Source: Parasedimentitalea psychrophila
GTDB taxonomy: Bacteria; Pseudomonadota; Alphaproteobacteria; Rhodobacterales; Rhodobacteraceae
Assembly: GCF_030285785.1 (NCBI RefSeq)
Contig: NZ_CP127247.1
Span: forward strand, 2,627,501-2,691,500
Length of the DNA stretch: 64,000 nt
Reading direction: 5' to 3'
Below, piece after piece: positions 26,754-35,398 of the stretch. A program made the translations under genes and the position numbers. The notes under the pieces are model-generated. The model worked only from the letters and a program-made list of their open reading frames with translations. It did not search any database and had not been told where the DNA came from. Numbering within the stretch: the first letter of the stretch is position 1; each line of letters begins with the position of its first letter.

Positions 26754-28292
26754 ATGATAAGGAGTAGATCCGTGCAGGCTCAGGCAAAAGCAGTTTCAAT
26801 CAGCCAAGACCGACCGGCCAATGGCCGTCGGCTGATGTGGCTGACGTTGGTGACCACCATGTTGATTTTGGCCCAGGCAATGGTGGCCCAGGCACGCCCT
26901 GAAAGCCTTGCGCCGCTGGCTCAGAAAATCAGCCCGTCCGTGGTCAATATTACCACCACAACGGTTATCGAGGGCCGGACCGGACCACAGGGCATCGTGC
27001 CCGAAGGATCTCCGTTTGAGGATTTCTTTCGCGAGTTTCAGGACCGCAATGGCGACGGCAACGACAACGGCAATGGCAATGGCGAAAGCCGCAGACCGCG
27101 CCGCTCGTCGGCGCTGGGATCGGGATTTGTGATCTCTGAGGACGGCTATATCGTCACCAACAACCATGTGATCGCCGGTGCCGATGAAATCGAGATTGAG
27201 TTCTTCCCCGGCGCTGGGCAGCCCAAGGAATTGCTGCCGGCCAGATTGATCGGCACCGATGAGAAGACCGATATTGCGCTGCTCAAGGTCGACGCGGAAA
27301 TCCCGCTGTCCTTTGTGACTTTTGGCGACAGTGACACCGCGCTGGTTGGCGACTGGGTTGTGGCGATGGGCAATCCACTGGGGCAGGGGTTCTCGGTGTC
27401 CGCCGGGATCGTGTCGGCCCGCAATCGTGAACTCAGCGGCTCATACGATGATTACATCCAGACCGATGCGGCGATCAACCGGGGCAACTCGGGCGGGCCG
27501 CTGTTCAATATGGACGGTGACGTTGTCGGCGTGAACACCGCGATCCTGTCGCCCAATGGGGGCTCGATTGGGATTGGCTTTTCAATGGCGTCGAATGTGG
27601 TCAGCAAGGTTGTCGACCAGCTAAAAGAATTTGGTGAAACCCGCCGGGGCTGGCTGGGCGTTCGCATTCAGGATGTGGATGACGATCTGGCCGAGGCCAT
27701 TGGTCTGGCCAATGCCGCCGGGGCGCTGGTCACAGATGTGCCCGAGGGCCCGTCCAAAGAGGCCGGCCTGTTGGCGGGTGACGTGATCCTGACTTTTGAC
27801 GGTGTCGAAGTGAAGGATACCCGCGCGCTGGTGAGGCAGGTTGGCGCCACCGAAGTCGGCAAGGCTGTACGGGTTGTGGTGCACCGGGATGGCGGCACTG
27901 AAACCCTGTTGGTCACCCTGGGGCGGCGCGAAGACGCCGAACGCAATGCCGGCACCGCCCCTGTTGACGATGACGCAATGCCTGAAGTCGCCGAGAAGGA
28001 GTTGCTGGGGCTGACAATCGGCATGCTGACCGAGGAGATGCGCGGCGAGCTGAATGCGCCTGAAGGCACCGATGGTGTGGTTATCTTGTCGGTAGACGAA
28101 AGCTCGGAGGCCTGGGAAAAAGGTCTGCGTGGAGGTGACATCATCACCGAAGCCGGTCAGCAGAAAGTCATGGTGATTGCTGATTTTGAAGACCGCATCG
28201 CCGAGGCCAGAGAAGCCGGGCGCAAGTCGCTGTTGCTGCTGGTACGCCGCAATGGACAACCCCGGTTTGTTGCGCTGAACCTGGGCAAGTAA
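26754..28292 (+). CDS. degP: DegP/HtrA (Do family) periplasmic serine endoprotease
   Basis: 512 aa. A hydrophobic signal segment (LTLVTTMLILAQAMVAQA) ends near residue 54 after an unusually long hydrophilic n-region. Trypsin-like triad: His in TNNHVIAGADEIE, Asp in EKTDIALLKV and Ser in INRGNSGGPLFNM. Two PDZ domains follow (GWLGVRIQDVDDDLAEAIGL and LGLTIGMLTEEM). Between signal and protease is an Asn/Gly-rich NGDGNDNGNGNGE loop. AAGGAGGAG before the ATG decides the start. Degrades or refolds damaged periplasmic proteins; the position after hflKC suggests joint envelope quality control. Confidence 0.94.
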   Translation: MIRSRSVQAQAKAVSISQDRPANGRRLMWLTLVTTMLILAQAMVAQARPESLAPLAQKISPSVVNITTTTVIEGRTGPQGIVPEGSPFEDFFREFQDRNGDGNDNGNGNGESRRPRRSSALGSGFVISEDGYIVTNNHVIAGADEIEIEFFPGAGQPKELLPARLIGTDEKTDIALLKVDAEIPLSFVTFGDSDTALVGDWVVAMGNPLGQGFSVSAGIVSARNRELSGSYDDYIQTDAAINRGNSGGPLFNMDGDVVGVNTAILSPNGGSIGIGFSMASNVVSKVVDQLKEFGETRRGWLGVRIQDVDDDLAEAIGLANAAGALVTDVPEGPSKEAGLLAGDVILTFDGVEVKDTRALVRQVGATEVGKAVRVVVHRDGGTETLLVTLGRREDAERNAGTAPVDDDAMPEVAEKELLGLTIGMLTEEMRGELNAPEGTDGVVILSVDESSEAWEKGLRGGDIITEAGQQKVMVIADFEDRIAEAREAGRKSLLLLVRRNGQPRFVALNLGK

Positions 28293-28315
28293 CCGCGTCA
28301 CAGGGTTAGATTTTA

Positions 28316-28344
28316 AAGGCCGGGCATAACGCCTGGCCTTTTTT
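28316..28344 (+). terminator. Rho-independent terminator after degP
   Basis: Stem AAGGCCGGGC/GCCTGGCCTT (one G-T wobble), 5-nt loop, then a T-run, 24 nt after the degP stop. Confidence 0.92.
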
Positions 28345-28380
28345 CGTCTTACGGGGCAGGGGAAATTTTAGGGGAAATAC

Positions 28381-28415
28381 AGAAAAAGAGCCATGTGCGA
28401 GGGGCACATGGCTCT
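28381..28415 (-). terminator. Strong minus-strand terminator with no adjacent gene
   Basis: Perfect 12-bp stem AGAGCCATGTGC/GCACATGGCTCT with a 5-nt loop. Read on the minus strand it is followed by TTTTTCTG. The nearest accepted minus-strand gene upstream is the Crp/Fnr regulator, ending 595 bp away. Confidence 0.85.
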
Positions 28416-28742
28416 AATTGGGAGGGACGAGGCAACGGGATGGAACAGGCGTGCCCCGCCTTGGTGTGACTGTGCATTGATATTGCGTTGCGGTCTGTGA
28501 CCCAGTTCACAGGAGTTTGAAAAAAGGAAAAATAATCGAGGTCGCCATAGCGCTGGGGCAATTTCATCAATGGCCTTGATTGGACGGGGTCGTCCATATA
28601 TCAATTTTGAATTTTTTATTATGAAGCCGTGAATTTGACCAAAGAGAATTTGACCGCAGAAATTATTTTTTGACCGTTTTCAAACACGCCGCGATGCTTG
28701 CGGCAACTCAAAAAGCGCCCCGGACGGAAGCGGGGAGGGGCA
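28416..28742 (-). ncRNA. Candidate small RNA region ending at the 28381-28415 terminator
   Basis: No convincing protein is encoded here. On the minus strand an AT-rich segment around 28600-28625 (TTCAAAATTGATATATGG) could be a promoter, and a hairpin CTGTGA/TCACAG occurs near 28495-28512. Together with the terminator this would give a transcript of about 200 nt. GAATTTGACC is repeated at 28631-28640 and 28646-28655, with a third TTTGACC near 28669, possibly a regulator site. It could instead be the long 3' end of the crp message. Confidence 0.35.
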
Positions 28743-28994
28743 ATGGTGGAGAAAATGGACAGCTGGTCCGAATGGTATAACAATCCACTGGGATACGTTC
28801 GCAATGATACTGGAACCGTCGTCAAATACTGGATCAGGCAGGAGGCCGAGGCCGTGTTTAGTTCTGTAGGGGGCGTTAATATTCTTGAGAGTTTCCGCCT
28901 GGATCGAGAGCAAAAGACCGTTAGCGAAGCTCTGCCGGAAGGTCTGCCAAAAGCCTGGTTCTGGGGCTGGGTGTTACAACGATCCGCCGTTTGA
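28743..28994 (+). CDS. Small Trp-rich ORF of unknown function (83 aa)
   Basis: 83 codons starting MVEKMDSWSEWYNNPLGYV, with six Trp residues, no signal peptide and no membrane helix. GGGGAGGGG lies 2-10 nt before the ATG. The gene stands between the candidate small RNA and the convergent Crp/Fnr gene, and ends 15 bp from the latter. Family not recognised; it could be a chance ORF. Confidence 0.42.
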   Translation: MVEKMDSWSEWYNNPLGYVRNDTGTVVKYWIRQEAEAVFSSVGGVNILESFRLDREQKTVSEALPEGLPKAWFWGWVLQRSAV

Positions 28995-29009
28995 TGGTGC
29001 TGGGCGCGG

Positions 29010-29678
29010 TCAGATCAGTTCGGGTTCAGCCAAGCCGCCCAGGGCGGCGCGATCCAGGATAACCACGCCACCGCGAGAGATCTCGATGACGCCGGCGCGT
29101 TTCCACGCCGCCAGGGTTTTGGACACTGCCTCGCGGGTGGCTCCGATGAACTCGGCGAGGTCCGATTGCGACAGCGCCAATCTGCTGCTTCCGGTTTCAG
29201 AGGTCAGGTGCAACAGCTTGCGGGCCAGCCGCACCGGCATCGCCAGAAAGACCTGTTCGTTGTACTGATTGCCCATCCAGCGCATGCGCTGACCGGCCAG
29301 CCGCAACAGATCGCCTGCCAGTTCAGGGTGGCGCAGAATCTGCGACAGCACATCCCGGTTGCGCAGTCGCAGAACCCGGCTGGGCTCCAATGCGGTGGCG
29401 GTGGCGGTGCGATCACCGGGGTCAAACAGGGCAATTTCACCAAACACCGCACCGGGTCGCATGATGTCGAGGGACAGTTTGCGCCCGGCTGCCGACAGGA
29501 TCGAAAACTCCAGTGCCCCGTCAGTGATGGCAAACAGCGCATCTCCCGGATCGCCCTGCTCAAACAGTACTTCGCCGGACTTTAGCCGGACCTCACTGGC
29601 CTGGCTTTCCAACATCTGCCTCAGCTCGGCAGAAATGCCCGACAGGAAACCGGTTTGAGGCAGGTGATCGGCTGGCAT
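29010..29678 (-). CDS. Crp/Fnr family transcriptional regulator
   Basis: 222 aa. N-terminal cyclic nucleotide-binding fold (VLFEQGDPGDALFAITDGALEFSIL; PGAVFGEIALFDPGDRTATATAL) and C-terminal Crp-type winged helix (LALSQSDLAEFIGATREAVSKTL as recognition region, then RAGVIEISRGGVVILD). It lacks the N-terminal cysteine cluster of FNR, so it does not sense oxygen through an Fe-S cluster. Effector unknown. The ATG follows GGAGACC; an upstream in-frame ATG was rejected. Confidence 0.9.
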   Translation of the reverse strand: MPADHLPQTGFLSGISAELRQMLESQASEVRLKSGEVLFEQGDPGDALFAITDGALEFSILSAAGRKLSLDIMRPGAVFGEIALFDPGDRTATATALEPSRVLRLRNRDVLSQILRHPELAGDLLRLAGQRMRWMGNQYNEQVFLAMPVRLARKLLHLTSETGSSRLALSQSDLAEFIGATREAVSKTLAAWKRAGVIEISRGGVVILDRAALGGLAEPELI

Positions 29679-29749
29679 TGGAGGTCTCCATTCCATATGC
29701 GGCGCCATGTCTGCGCCGGCAGTGATGTTTTACAGTGGTTGAGGGGTGA

Positions 29750-30262
29750 TCAGCCTGCAATGGCAACAAGTCCCAATTGGCGGGCCGCTGCAAGCGACAA
29801 CAGGTTGCTGTTCAGCCCCTGGGGCTTTTGATAGCGGCGCACTGCGGCCCGGGTGGCCCGGTCCATCTGGCCATGGATGGCGCCGTGATACAGCTTACGG
29901 GCGGTCAGTGCGCGTTGCACCGAGGCGATGAGCGCAGGTGTCAGATCGGCGGCGCAGAGGATTTGGTACCAGCTTTCGCGACGCGGGCGGACAATATCCT
30001 GCCGGGTTTCGGTTTTGAACACCGCCGGCCGGATCACGCTGCCATCTGCCAGCAGCTCGGCCGGTTGCAGCATCACCTGATGGGTGACTGTTTCAATGAT
30101 CGCCGGCCTGGTCTGCTTGCCCCAGCAACTGTCCGGCGCCGCCCCCGGAGGGGCGTTCAGGCCGCCCCGGGTGACGGTTGCGGTATTGGCGTCTGGCGGG
30201 GCGCAGGCGCTTAGGCTGGCCAGCAGGATGGCCGCCACAAAAAAGGGTCGGATCGGGGTCAT
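29750..30262 (-). CDS. Lipoprotein with peptidoglycan-binding-like C-terminus
   Basis: 170 aa. Signal with lipobox LSAC (PFFVAAILLASLSACAPP), so probably lipid-anchored at Cys20. The middle contains PDSCWGKQTRPAIIETVT. The C-terminal about 55 residues (PALIASVQRALTARKLYHG, then MDRATRAAVRRYQKPQG) match the three-helix peptidoglycan-binding domain 1. Likely sits in the periplasm or at the outer membrane. GAGG lies 11 nt before the ATG. Shares orientation with the Crp gene downstream (71-nt gap). Confidence 0.8.
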   Translation of the reverse strand: MTPIRPFFVAAILLASLSACAPPDANTATVTRGGLNAPPGAAPDSCWGKQTRPAIIETVTHQVMLQPAELLADGSVIRPAVFKTETRQDIVRPRRESWYQILCAADLTPALIASVQRALTARKLYHGAIHGQMDRATRAAVRRYQKPQGLNSNLLSLAAARQLGLVAIAG

Positions 30263-30308
30263 GCTCGAAGGCCTCTGGTGGCTGCTCAGCCGGGCGGTTT
30301 GGCGCAGA

Positions 30309-31210
<902 letters not shown>

Positions 31211-31211
<1 letters not shown>

Positions 31212-32014
31212 TGTTTATCCCGGGTGAGGTGGCGCGGCGTCTTTTGCCCCGCCCCTGGCCCGGTCCTACCCGCCACGCGCTGCGGCTTTTGCGCCTGTGG
31301 CTTGGCGGGCTGGTGCTGATGGCTGCCAGCATGGCCCAGGCGACACCGCCGGATGTGATCGTCTCGGCCCGATTTATTGAGCCCACCACACGCTATGATC
31401 ACGCTATTCTGGGCGATGATGTGGAGTGGGGCGCGTTAGAGCTGCTGGTTGACGCCTGTTCTGGCTGTGATGGTAGCGTGGCGTACCGATTGATCATCCG
31501 GCTGCCGGAAACCCATGTCTTTGAAGATCTGGAACCGCGTATCATTGAGGGCGATGACGGCCCGACGCTGGTGATGGTGGTTGAGAGCAGCCTGACCCAA
31601 GGCGCCCGGCTGTCGCTGTATGACGAGCGTGGGCTATATGCGGCGACACCGTTCATTGGCCGCCCACATCGCTGGCTGGCGCCGATCGGATCCGCTGATC
31701 TGGATGGCGACGGCTGGCCCGAGGTGGCTTATATCGACCGTCCACATCTGGCCAAGACGTTGCGGATCTGGAGCCTGCGGGATGGGGAGTTGGTGGAAGT
31801 GGCCAGCAAGACCGGGCTGACCAATCACCGGATTGGCGAGGATTTCATTACCTCGGGTATTCGCGATTGTGGCGATGGGCCGGAGGTGGTGACGGTGGAT
31901 AGTGGCTGGTCACGGATTGTGGCGTCGACACTGGGCGCCGGGGAGATCAGTAGCCGGGATATTGGGGCGTTTGAGGGGCGGGGAAGTATGGATCGGGCGT
32001 TGGACTGTCGGTAG
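31211..32014 (+). CDS. Exported FG-GAP/VCBS-like repeat protein
   Basis: 267 aa. A basic N-terminus is followed by a hydrophobic segment (about residues 26-44, LRLWLGGLVLMAASMAQATP) that looks like a signal peptide. A calcium-type motif SADLDGDGWPEVAYID (near residue 160) is a hallmark of FG-GAP beta-propeller blades, with other blades suggested by IIEGDDGPTLVMVVES and GIRDCGDGPEVVTVDS. Probably periplasmic. Coupled to the ferredoxin gene by a TGATG overlap, a pairing without obvious functional sense. It marks the edge of the conserved region before the AT-richer island. Confidence 0.75.
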
Positions 32015-32111
32015 ATCTTTAGGGGAAGGCTATTGGCCCTTAGCTAATACGTTGTCCCAATTTCTATACGAGTGGCCTCAGTATTTTTGAAAATATTAGA
32101 AAGAACCTCAT

Positions 32112-32378
32112 ATGTCCAAGGTGAATAAGTACTTAAGAAGGCTACTTGTTTCGGTTTCTTTGTTGGGGCTATCCGCTGCATAACTCTACGCCAATTTTTC
32201 GACAGGAAGCAACCTAGTCAAAATATTTGTGTTGGCCATGGTCCTATTTGCTTTTCTAATATTGGTGTTTAGGATCTTATTTCCTATTTGCGGCGGATGG
32301 GCTTTGCGGAATATTATAGACGACAGGGATAAAGATATTTTTGAAAAGGTCGCAGTATTAAGGTGGTTGTTGTCATGA
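32112..32378 (+). pseudogene. Small membrane-protein gene interrupted by an in-frame stop
   Basis: Eighty-nine codons share one frame from ATG 32112 to TGA 32376-32378, broken only by TAA at codon 24 (32181-32183). The first part, MSKVNKYLRRLLVSVSLLGL then SAA, looks like a signal peptide or anchor. The second reads LYANFSTGSNLVKIFVLAMV and continues with a strongly hydrophobic helix and a charged tail (NIIDDRDKDIFEKV). The simplest reading is a nonsense mutation in a one- or two-helix membrane protein. Base composition is AT-rich compared with the rest of the window. The remainder of 32015-32481 holds nothing I can assign. Confidence 0.5.
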
Positions 32379-32553
32379 CTGACATTCCCAAGTGGACTGC
32401 AGGAGCCTATCATAATCCTAAATGAAATACACTGAAGGCGGGAAGCCTCAGCTTGCGTTTATTCCAATCGGCCGATACCTAGGCTCAGGAGCCATTAATC
32501 TGCTTGAGGCTATCTGTTCTGCATGATTCAAGGCCCCAAATTACGGGGGTTTT

Positions 32554-32901
32554 ATGAGTAATCTTTTCTGGCTGAGCGAAGATCAGATGGCTCGGCTTCG
32601 GCCCTATTTTCCGAAGAGTCATGGCGTGCCACGGGTCGATGATTGTCGAGTGTTAAGTGGTATTATTTTCATCAATCGCAATGGGTTGCGTTGGTGTGAT
32701 GCGCCCAAGGAGTATGGTCCACACAAGACGCTCTACAACCGCTGGAAACGGTGGAGCGACATGGGGGTGTTCGCGCGGATTATGATGGGGCTGGCAGCCG
32801 AGGTTCCTGACAACAAGACGATCTCAATTGACGCAACTTACCTCAAGGCACATCGCACGGCCTCCAGCCTGCGGGTAAAAAAAGGGGGCGTGGACGTCTG
32901 A
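32554..32901 (+). CDS. IS5-family transposase, N-terminal reading frame (OrfA)
   Basis: 115 aa. Begins MSNLFWLSEDQMARLRPYFP, the usual start of IS427-group transposases, and carries the DNA-binding region (DDCRVLSGIIFINRNGLRW) and the first catalytic Asp in ISIDATYLKAHRTASSLRV. It reads into A7G5 at 32877-32888 and stops at 32899-32901. A -1 shift on the A-run joins it to the next frame, where GRGRLI matches the expected family sequence; this may be programmed frameshifting. Confidence 0.88.
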   Translation: MSNLFWLSEDQMARLRPYFPKSHGVPRVDDCRVLSGIIFINRNGLRWCDAPKEYGPHKTLYNRWKRWSDMGVFARIMMGLAAEVPDNKTISIDATYLKAHRTASSLRVKKGGVDV

Positions 32902-33389
32902 TCCCCTGCCCGGCAGGGCATTGCGCATCAATGTCCCGAGAGGGGACGTACCAAGGGCGGTATGAACACGAAGTTGCATGCCGTGCCCCCTCTCATGGTT
33001 TGCAGGCAAACCACTGCCGGGCAGTGGACGCGATTGGGCGGCCGATCCAGTTCTTCCTGACCGCCGGTCAGGTTAGCGATTACACTGGGGCAAGAGCTCT
33101 GGTGAATAGTCTGCCAGCGGCCGACTGGCTATTGGGAGATCGCGGATATGACGCGGATTGGTTCCGAGAGGCCCTTGTAGATATGGGAATAACGCCCTGC
33201 ATCCCTGGACGAAAGTCGCGAGACAAAACCATCAAGTACGACAAGCGTCGTTACAAAAGACGTAACCGGATTGAGATCATGTTTGGTCGCCTGAAAGACT
33301 GGCGGCGCGTGGCTACCCGTTATGACCGATGCCCGAAGGTCTTCCTGTCCGCCATCGCTCTCGCAGCAACCGTGATCTTCTGGTTATGA
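32880..33389 (+). CDS. IS5-family transposase, C-terminal reading frame (OrfB), with two inserts
   Basis: 170 codons open from the A-run to TGA 33387-33389. The C-terminal half is intact: LTAGQVSDYTGARAL, the second catalytic Asp in WLLGDRGYDADWFREAL, and the Glu in RNRIEIMFGRLKDWRRVATR. The family sequence between LIG and DAxGRP is displaced. RTKGGMNTKLHAV is encoded in another frame (32944-32985) between two inserts of 40 and about 41 nt. Because these sum to 81 nt the frame recovers, so a product with 27 extra codons and 14 altered residues could still be made. An ATG start at 32931 would miss the first catalytic Asp. Confidence 0.72.
   Translation, partial: KRGRGRLIPCPAGHCASMSREGTYQGRYEHEVACRAPSHGLQANHCRAVDAIGRPIQFFLTAGQVSDYTGARALVNSLPAADWLLGDRGYDADWFREALVDMGITPCIPGRKSRDKTIKYDKRRYKRRNRIEIMFGRLKDWRRVATRYDRCPKVFLSAIALAATVIFWL
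32904..32943 (+). repeat. Palindromic mini-insert A inside the transposase gene
   Basis: 40 nt interrupting the family sequence after GRLI. It comprises palindrome CCCTGCC/GGCAGGG (32904-32918), stem-loop CATTG/CAATG (32919-32933) and the tail GAGAGGGG (32938-32945, running into the coding sequence). Inverted relative to insert B. Confidence 0.65.
32986..33026 (-). repeat. Palindromic mini-insert B inside the transposase gene
   Basis: About 41 nt interrupting the family sequence after KLHAV. Read on the minus strand it has palindrome CCACTGC/GCAGTGG (33011-33027), stem TGGTTTGC/GCAAACCA (32996-33013) and tail GAGAGGGG (32987-32994), the same order as insert A. GTG flanks both sides and may be a target duplication. 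Confidence 0.65.
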
Positions 33390-33432
33390 GTCCTGAGCCT
33401 AGGGCGAATTCTAATATGATTGGTTCCAAGAA

Positions 33433-33825
33433 GTGACCCTCAAAATTCAAAAACTCTGGTTTTGGCTGTGGGGCTGGACGTGGAGTGAAGTTCCCTTGCC
33501 GTCAGGTATAGTCGTTGGGCTGATGAAGAATAAGAGGGCAGAGCTGAAGGCCATCTACCTGCGGCAAGATCCATCGGTCTACACGATGATTTCGTGGGCG
33601 GACGTAAGGCGGTCAATGTGGATTGCACTATCGCATGGAATATGGCCAATTATTTGCAAATTCTACAGTAGTGAAAAACAATCGAAGCTACCGGTTGATT
33701 GCTTTTATGACGCTAATTGCAACGTGATCTATTATTCGTTAGACGGTGCGATATTTTCTTTCCCATTCAACGATGTGCCTGAGATTGACAGGCTCATAAC
33801 TGAATTCCCCAAACCTATAGTCTGA
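33433..33825 (+). CDS. Hypothetical protein in AT-richer island (130 aa)
   Basis: 130 aa from a GTG start (ATG at 33523 would give 100 aa). The N-terminus is Trp-rich (KLWFWLWGWTWSEV). The rest is soluble-looking with aromatic strands (VDCFYDANCNVIYYSLDGAI) and ends DRLITEFPKPIV. No family recognised. Base composition resembles the neighbouring broken gene rather than the core genome. It starts 34 bp after the IS, so its upstream region has been altered by the insertion. Confidence 0.5.
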   Translation: MTLKIQKLWFWLWGWTWSEVPLPSGIVVGLMKNKRAELKAIYLRQDPSVYTMISWADVRRSMWIALSHGIWPIICKFYSSEKQSKLPVDCFYDANCNVIYYSLDGAIFSFPFNDVPEIDRLITEFPKPIV

Positions 33826-33843
33826 AGCGGTGTTTTGCGTCCC

Positions 33844-33938
33844 GCCGCGCAGCGGCGCTGGGCCCAACGGGAGGCGGCATCGCAAGATGCCAGCTGACGG
33901 GCGGGAGTGTTCGGGGAGCGGGTAACCCATGGGTTACC
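33844..33938. other. Structured intergenic segment with three hairpins/palindromes
   Basis: Within the 233-bp gap before the end of purD: stem GCCGC/GCGGC (33844-33856), stem GGCATC/GATGCC closed by a GNRA-type GCAA tetraloop (33876-33891), and the perfect 18-bp palindrome GGTAACCCATGGGTTACC (33921-33938). Density of structure suggests a mobile palindromic element or an RNA domain. No ORF is credible here. Confidence 0.55.
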
Positions 33939-34058
33939 GGGGTATGCATGTTCATGAGACCTGCCTGAGAAACACGGTTCCGAGCAGATAATCACACCCA
34001 GCTTGCCAGCTGGTAAAGTCACCGCCCGCCAGATGGGGCAGGCGGCAACGCTTTACAC

Positions 34059-35324
34059 TTACTTCAGCGCGCGCCAACCGATGTCGCGACGCATAAAGCC
34101 GCCGGGCCAGATGATGGCATCCGCTGCCGCATAGGCGCGGTCGCGGGCCTCTTGCAGGGTTTCACCACGGGCGGTGACGTTCAGCACCCGCCCACCGGTG
34201 GCCAGTATCTTGCCGTCCAGAGCCTTGGTGCCAGCGTGGAACACCATATTGCTGGCATCCTCGGGCAGCGCGTCCAGGCCTTTGATCTCGGTGCCTTTTT
34301 CATAAGCGCCGGGATAGCCATTGGCGGCCATGACCACGGTGATGGCGTGATCATCGGCCCAGTTGACCTGCGCGCGGTCCAACCGGCCCTCGGCGGCGGC
34401 GTGCATCAGGTCCAGCGCCTGCGCGCCGAGACGCATCATCAGCACCTGACATTCCGGGTCACCAAAGCGCACGTTGTATTCCACCAGACGCGGCTGGCCG
34501 TCCTTGATCATCAGACCGGCATAGAGAATGCCCTGATAGGGCGCGCCACGACGGGCCATTTCCAACATCGTTGGCTTGACGATTTCTTCCATGGCGCGGG
34601 CCTCAACCTCGGCCGTTAGCACCGGAGCCGGGGAGTAAGCCCCCATGCCGCCGGTGTTTGGGCCGCTGTCGCCCTCGCCAACCCGCTTGTGATCCTGCGC
34701 GGATCCCATCGACAGCACCTCGGTGCCATCAACCAGCACAAACAACGAGGCCTCTTCGCCCTCCATGAACTCCTCGATCACCACCTCGGCGCCGGCCGCG
34801 CCAAAGGCACCGCCAAACATGTCGTCGATGGCCTCCAGCGCGGTGGCCTCGTCAAACGCCATGATCACGCCCTTGCCGGCCGCCAGACCATCGGCCTTGA
34901 CCACAATCGGCGCGCCCTGCTGGCGGATGTAATCCTTGGCGGCCTCAGCATCAGTGAAATGGCCATAGCCTGCGGTGGGCGCATCCACGGCGGCGCAGAC
35001 TTCCTTGGTAAAGGCTTTGGAGGCCTCTAGCTTGGCCGCAGCCTCGGAGGGGCCGAACACCAGCAGGCCGGCATCGCGCAGCCGGTCGGACACGCCAGCG
35101 GCCAGCGGCGCCTCGGGGCCGACAATGACAAAGTCGATGGCGTTTTCTTCGGCAAAACTGACCACCGCGCCACCATTGTTGATGTCCAGATCGGCGCAGC
35201 TGGCGATCTGCGCGATACCGGCATTGCCCGGCGCGACGATCAGCTTGTCACATTTGGGGTTCTGCATCACTGCCCAGGCCAGCGCATGTTCGCGCCCACC
35301 GCCGCCGAGGATAAGGATATTCAT
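34059..35324 (-). CDS. purD: Phosphoribosylamine-glycine ligase
   Basis: 421 aa ATP-grasp enzyme of purine synthesis making glycinamide ribonucleotide. N-terminal ILILGGGGREHALAWAV; ATP-grasp region IVVKADGLAAGKGVIMAF; LFVLVDGTEVLSMGSAQDHK; EYNVRFGDPECQVLMMRL near the metal site. Full length. Divergent from the TIGR04222-like gene, 74 nt apart. Confidence 0.97.
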   Translation of the reverse strand: MNILILGGGGREHALAWAVMQNPKCDKLIVAPGNAGIAQIASCADLDINNGGAVVSFAEENAIDFVIVGPEAPLAAGVSDRLRDAGLLVFGPSEAAAKLEASKAFTKEVCAAVDAPTAGYGHFTDAEAAKDYIRQQGAPIVVKADGLAAGKGVIMAFDEATALEAIDDMFGGAFGAAGAEVVIEEFMEGEEASLFVLVDGTEVLSMGSAQDHKRVGEGDSGPNTGGMGAYSPAPVLTAEVEARAMEEIVKPTMLEMARRGAPYQGILYAGLMIKDGQPRLVEYNVRFGDPECQVLMMRLGAQALDLMHAAAEGRLDRAQVNWADDHAITVVMAANGYPGAYEKGTEIKGLDALPEDASNMVFHAGTKALDGKILATGGRVLNVTARGETLQEARDRAYAAADAIIWPGGFMRRDIGWRALK

Positions 35325-35398
35325 CGTGCTCTCCCAATGCTAAGCTTTGCGCGCGGTCTAGAGGCTGACGGCGAAACAGGCAAGAGTGGCATTATTTT

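Larger units (their letters stand above)
32482..33399 (+). mobile_element. IS5-family (IS427-like) insertion sequence, 918 bp
   Basis: Terminal inverted repeats GGCTCAGGAGCCAT (left) and GGCTCAGGACTCAT (right, reverse complement) bound a transposase in two overlapping frames. TA flanks both ends (32480-32481 and 33400-33401), the 2-bp target duplication usual for the IS427 group. The transposase is recognisable over its full length, but the coding region carries two palindromic insertions. The element lies in an AT-richer island between the FG-GAP-like protein and purD. Confidence 0.88.

Noticed and set aside
28349-28604. Minus-strand open frames of 78-82 codons
   Set aside because: Both run through the terminator hairpin at 28381-28415 and lack a ribosome site and family features.
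29010-29678. FNR-type oxygen sensor
   Set aside because: No cysteine cluster is present in the N-terminal region; only the general Crp/Fnr fold is supported.
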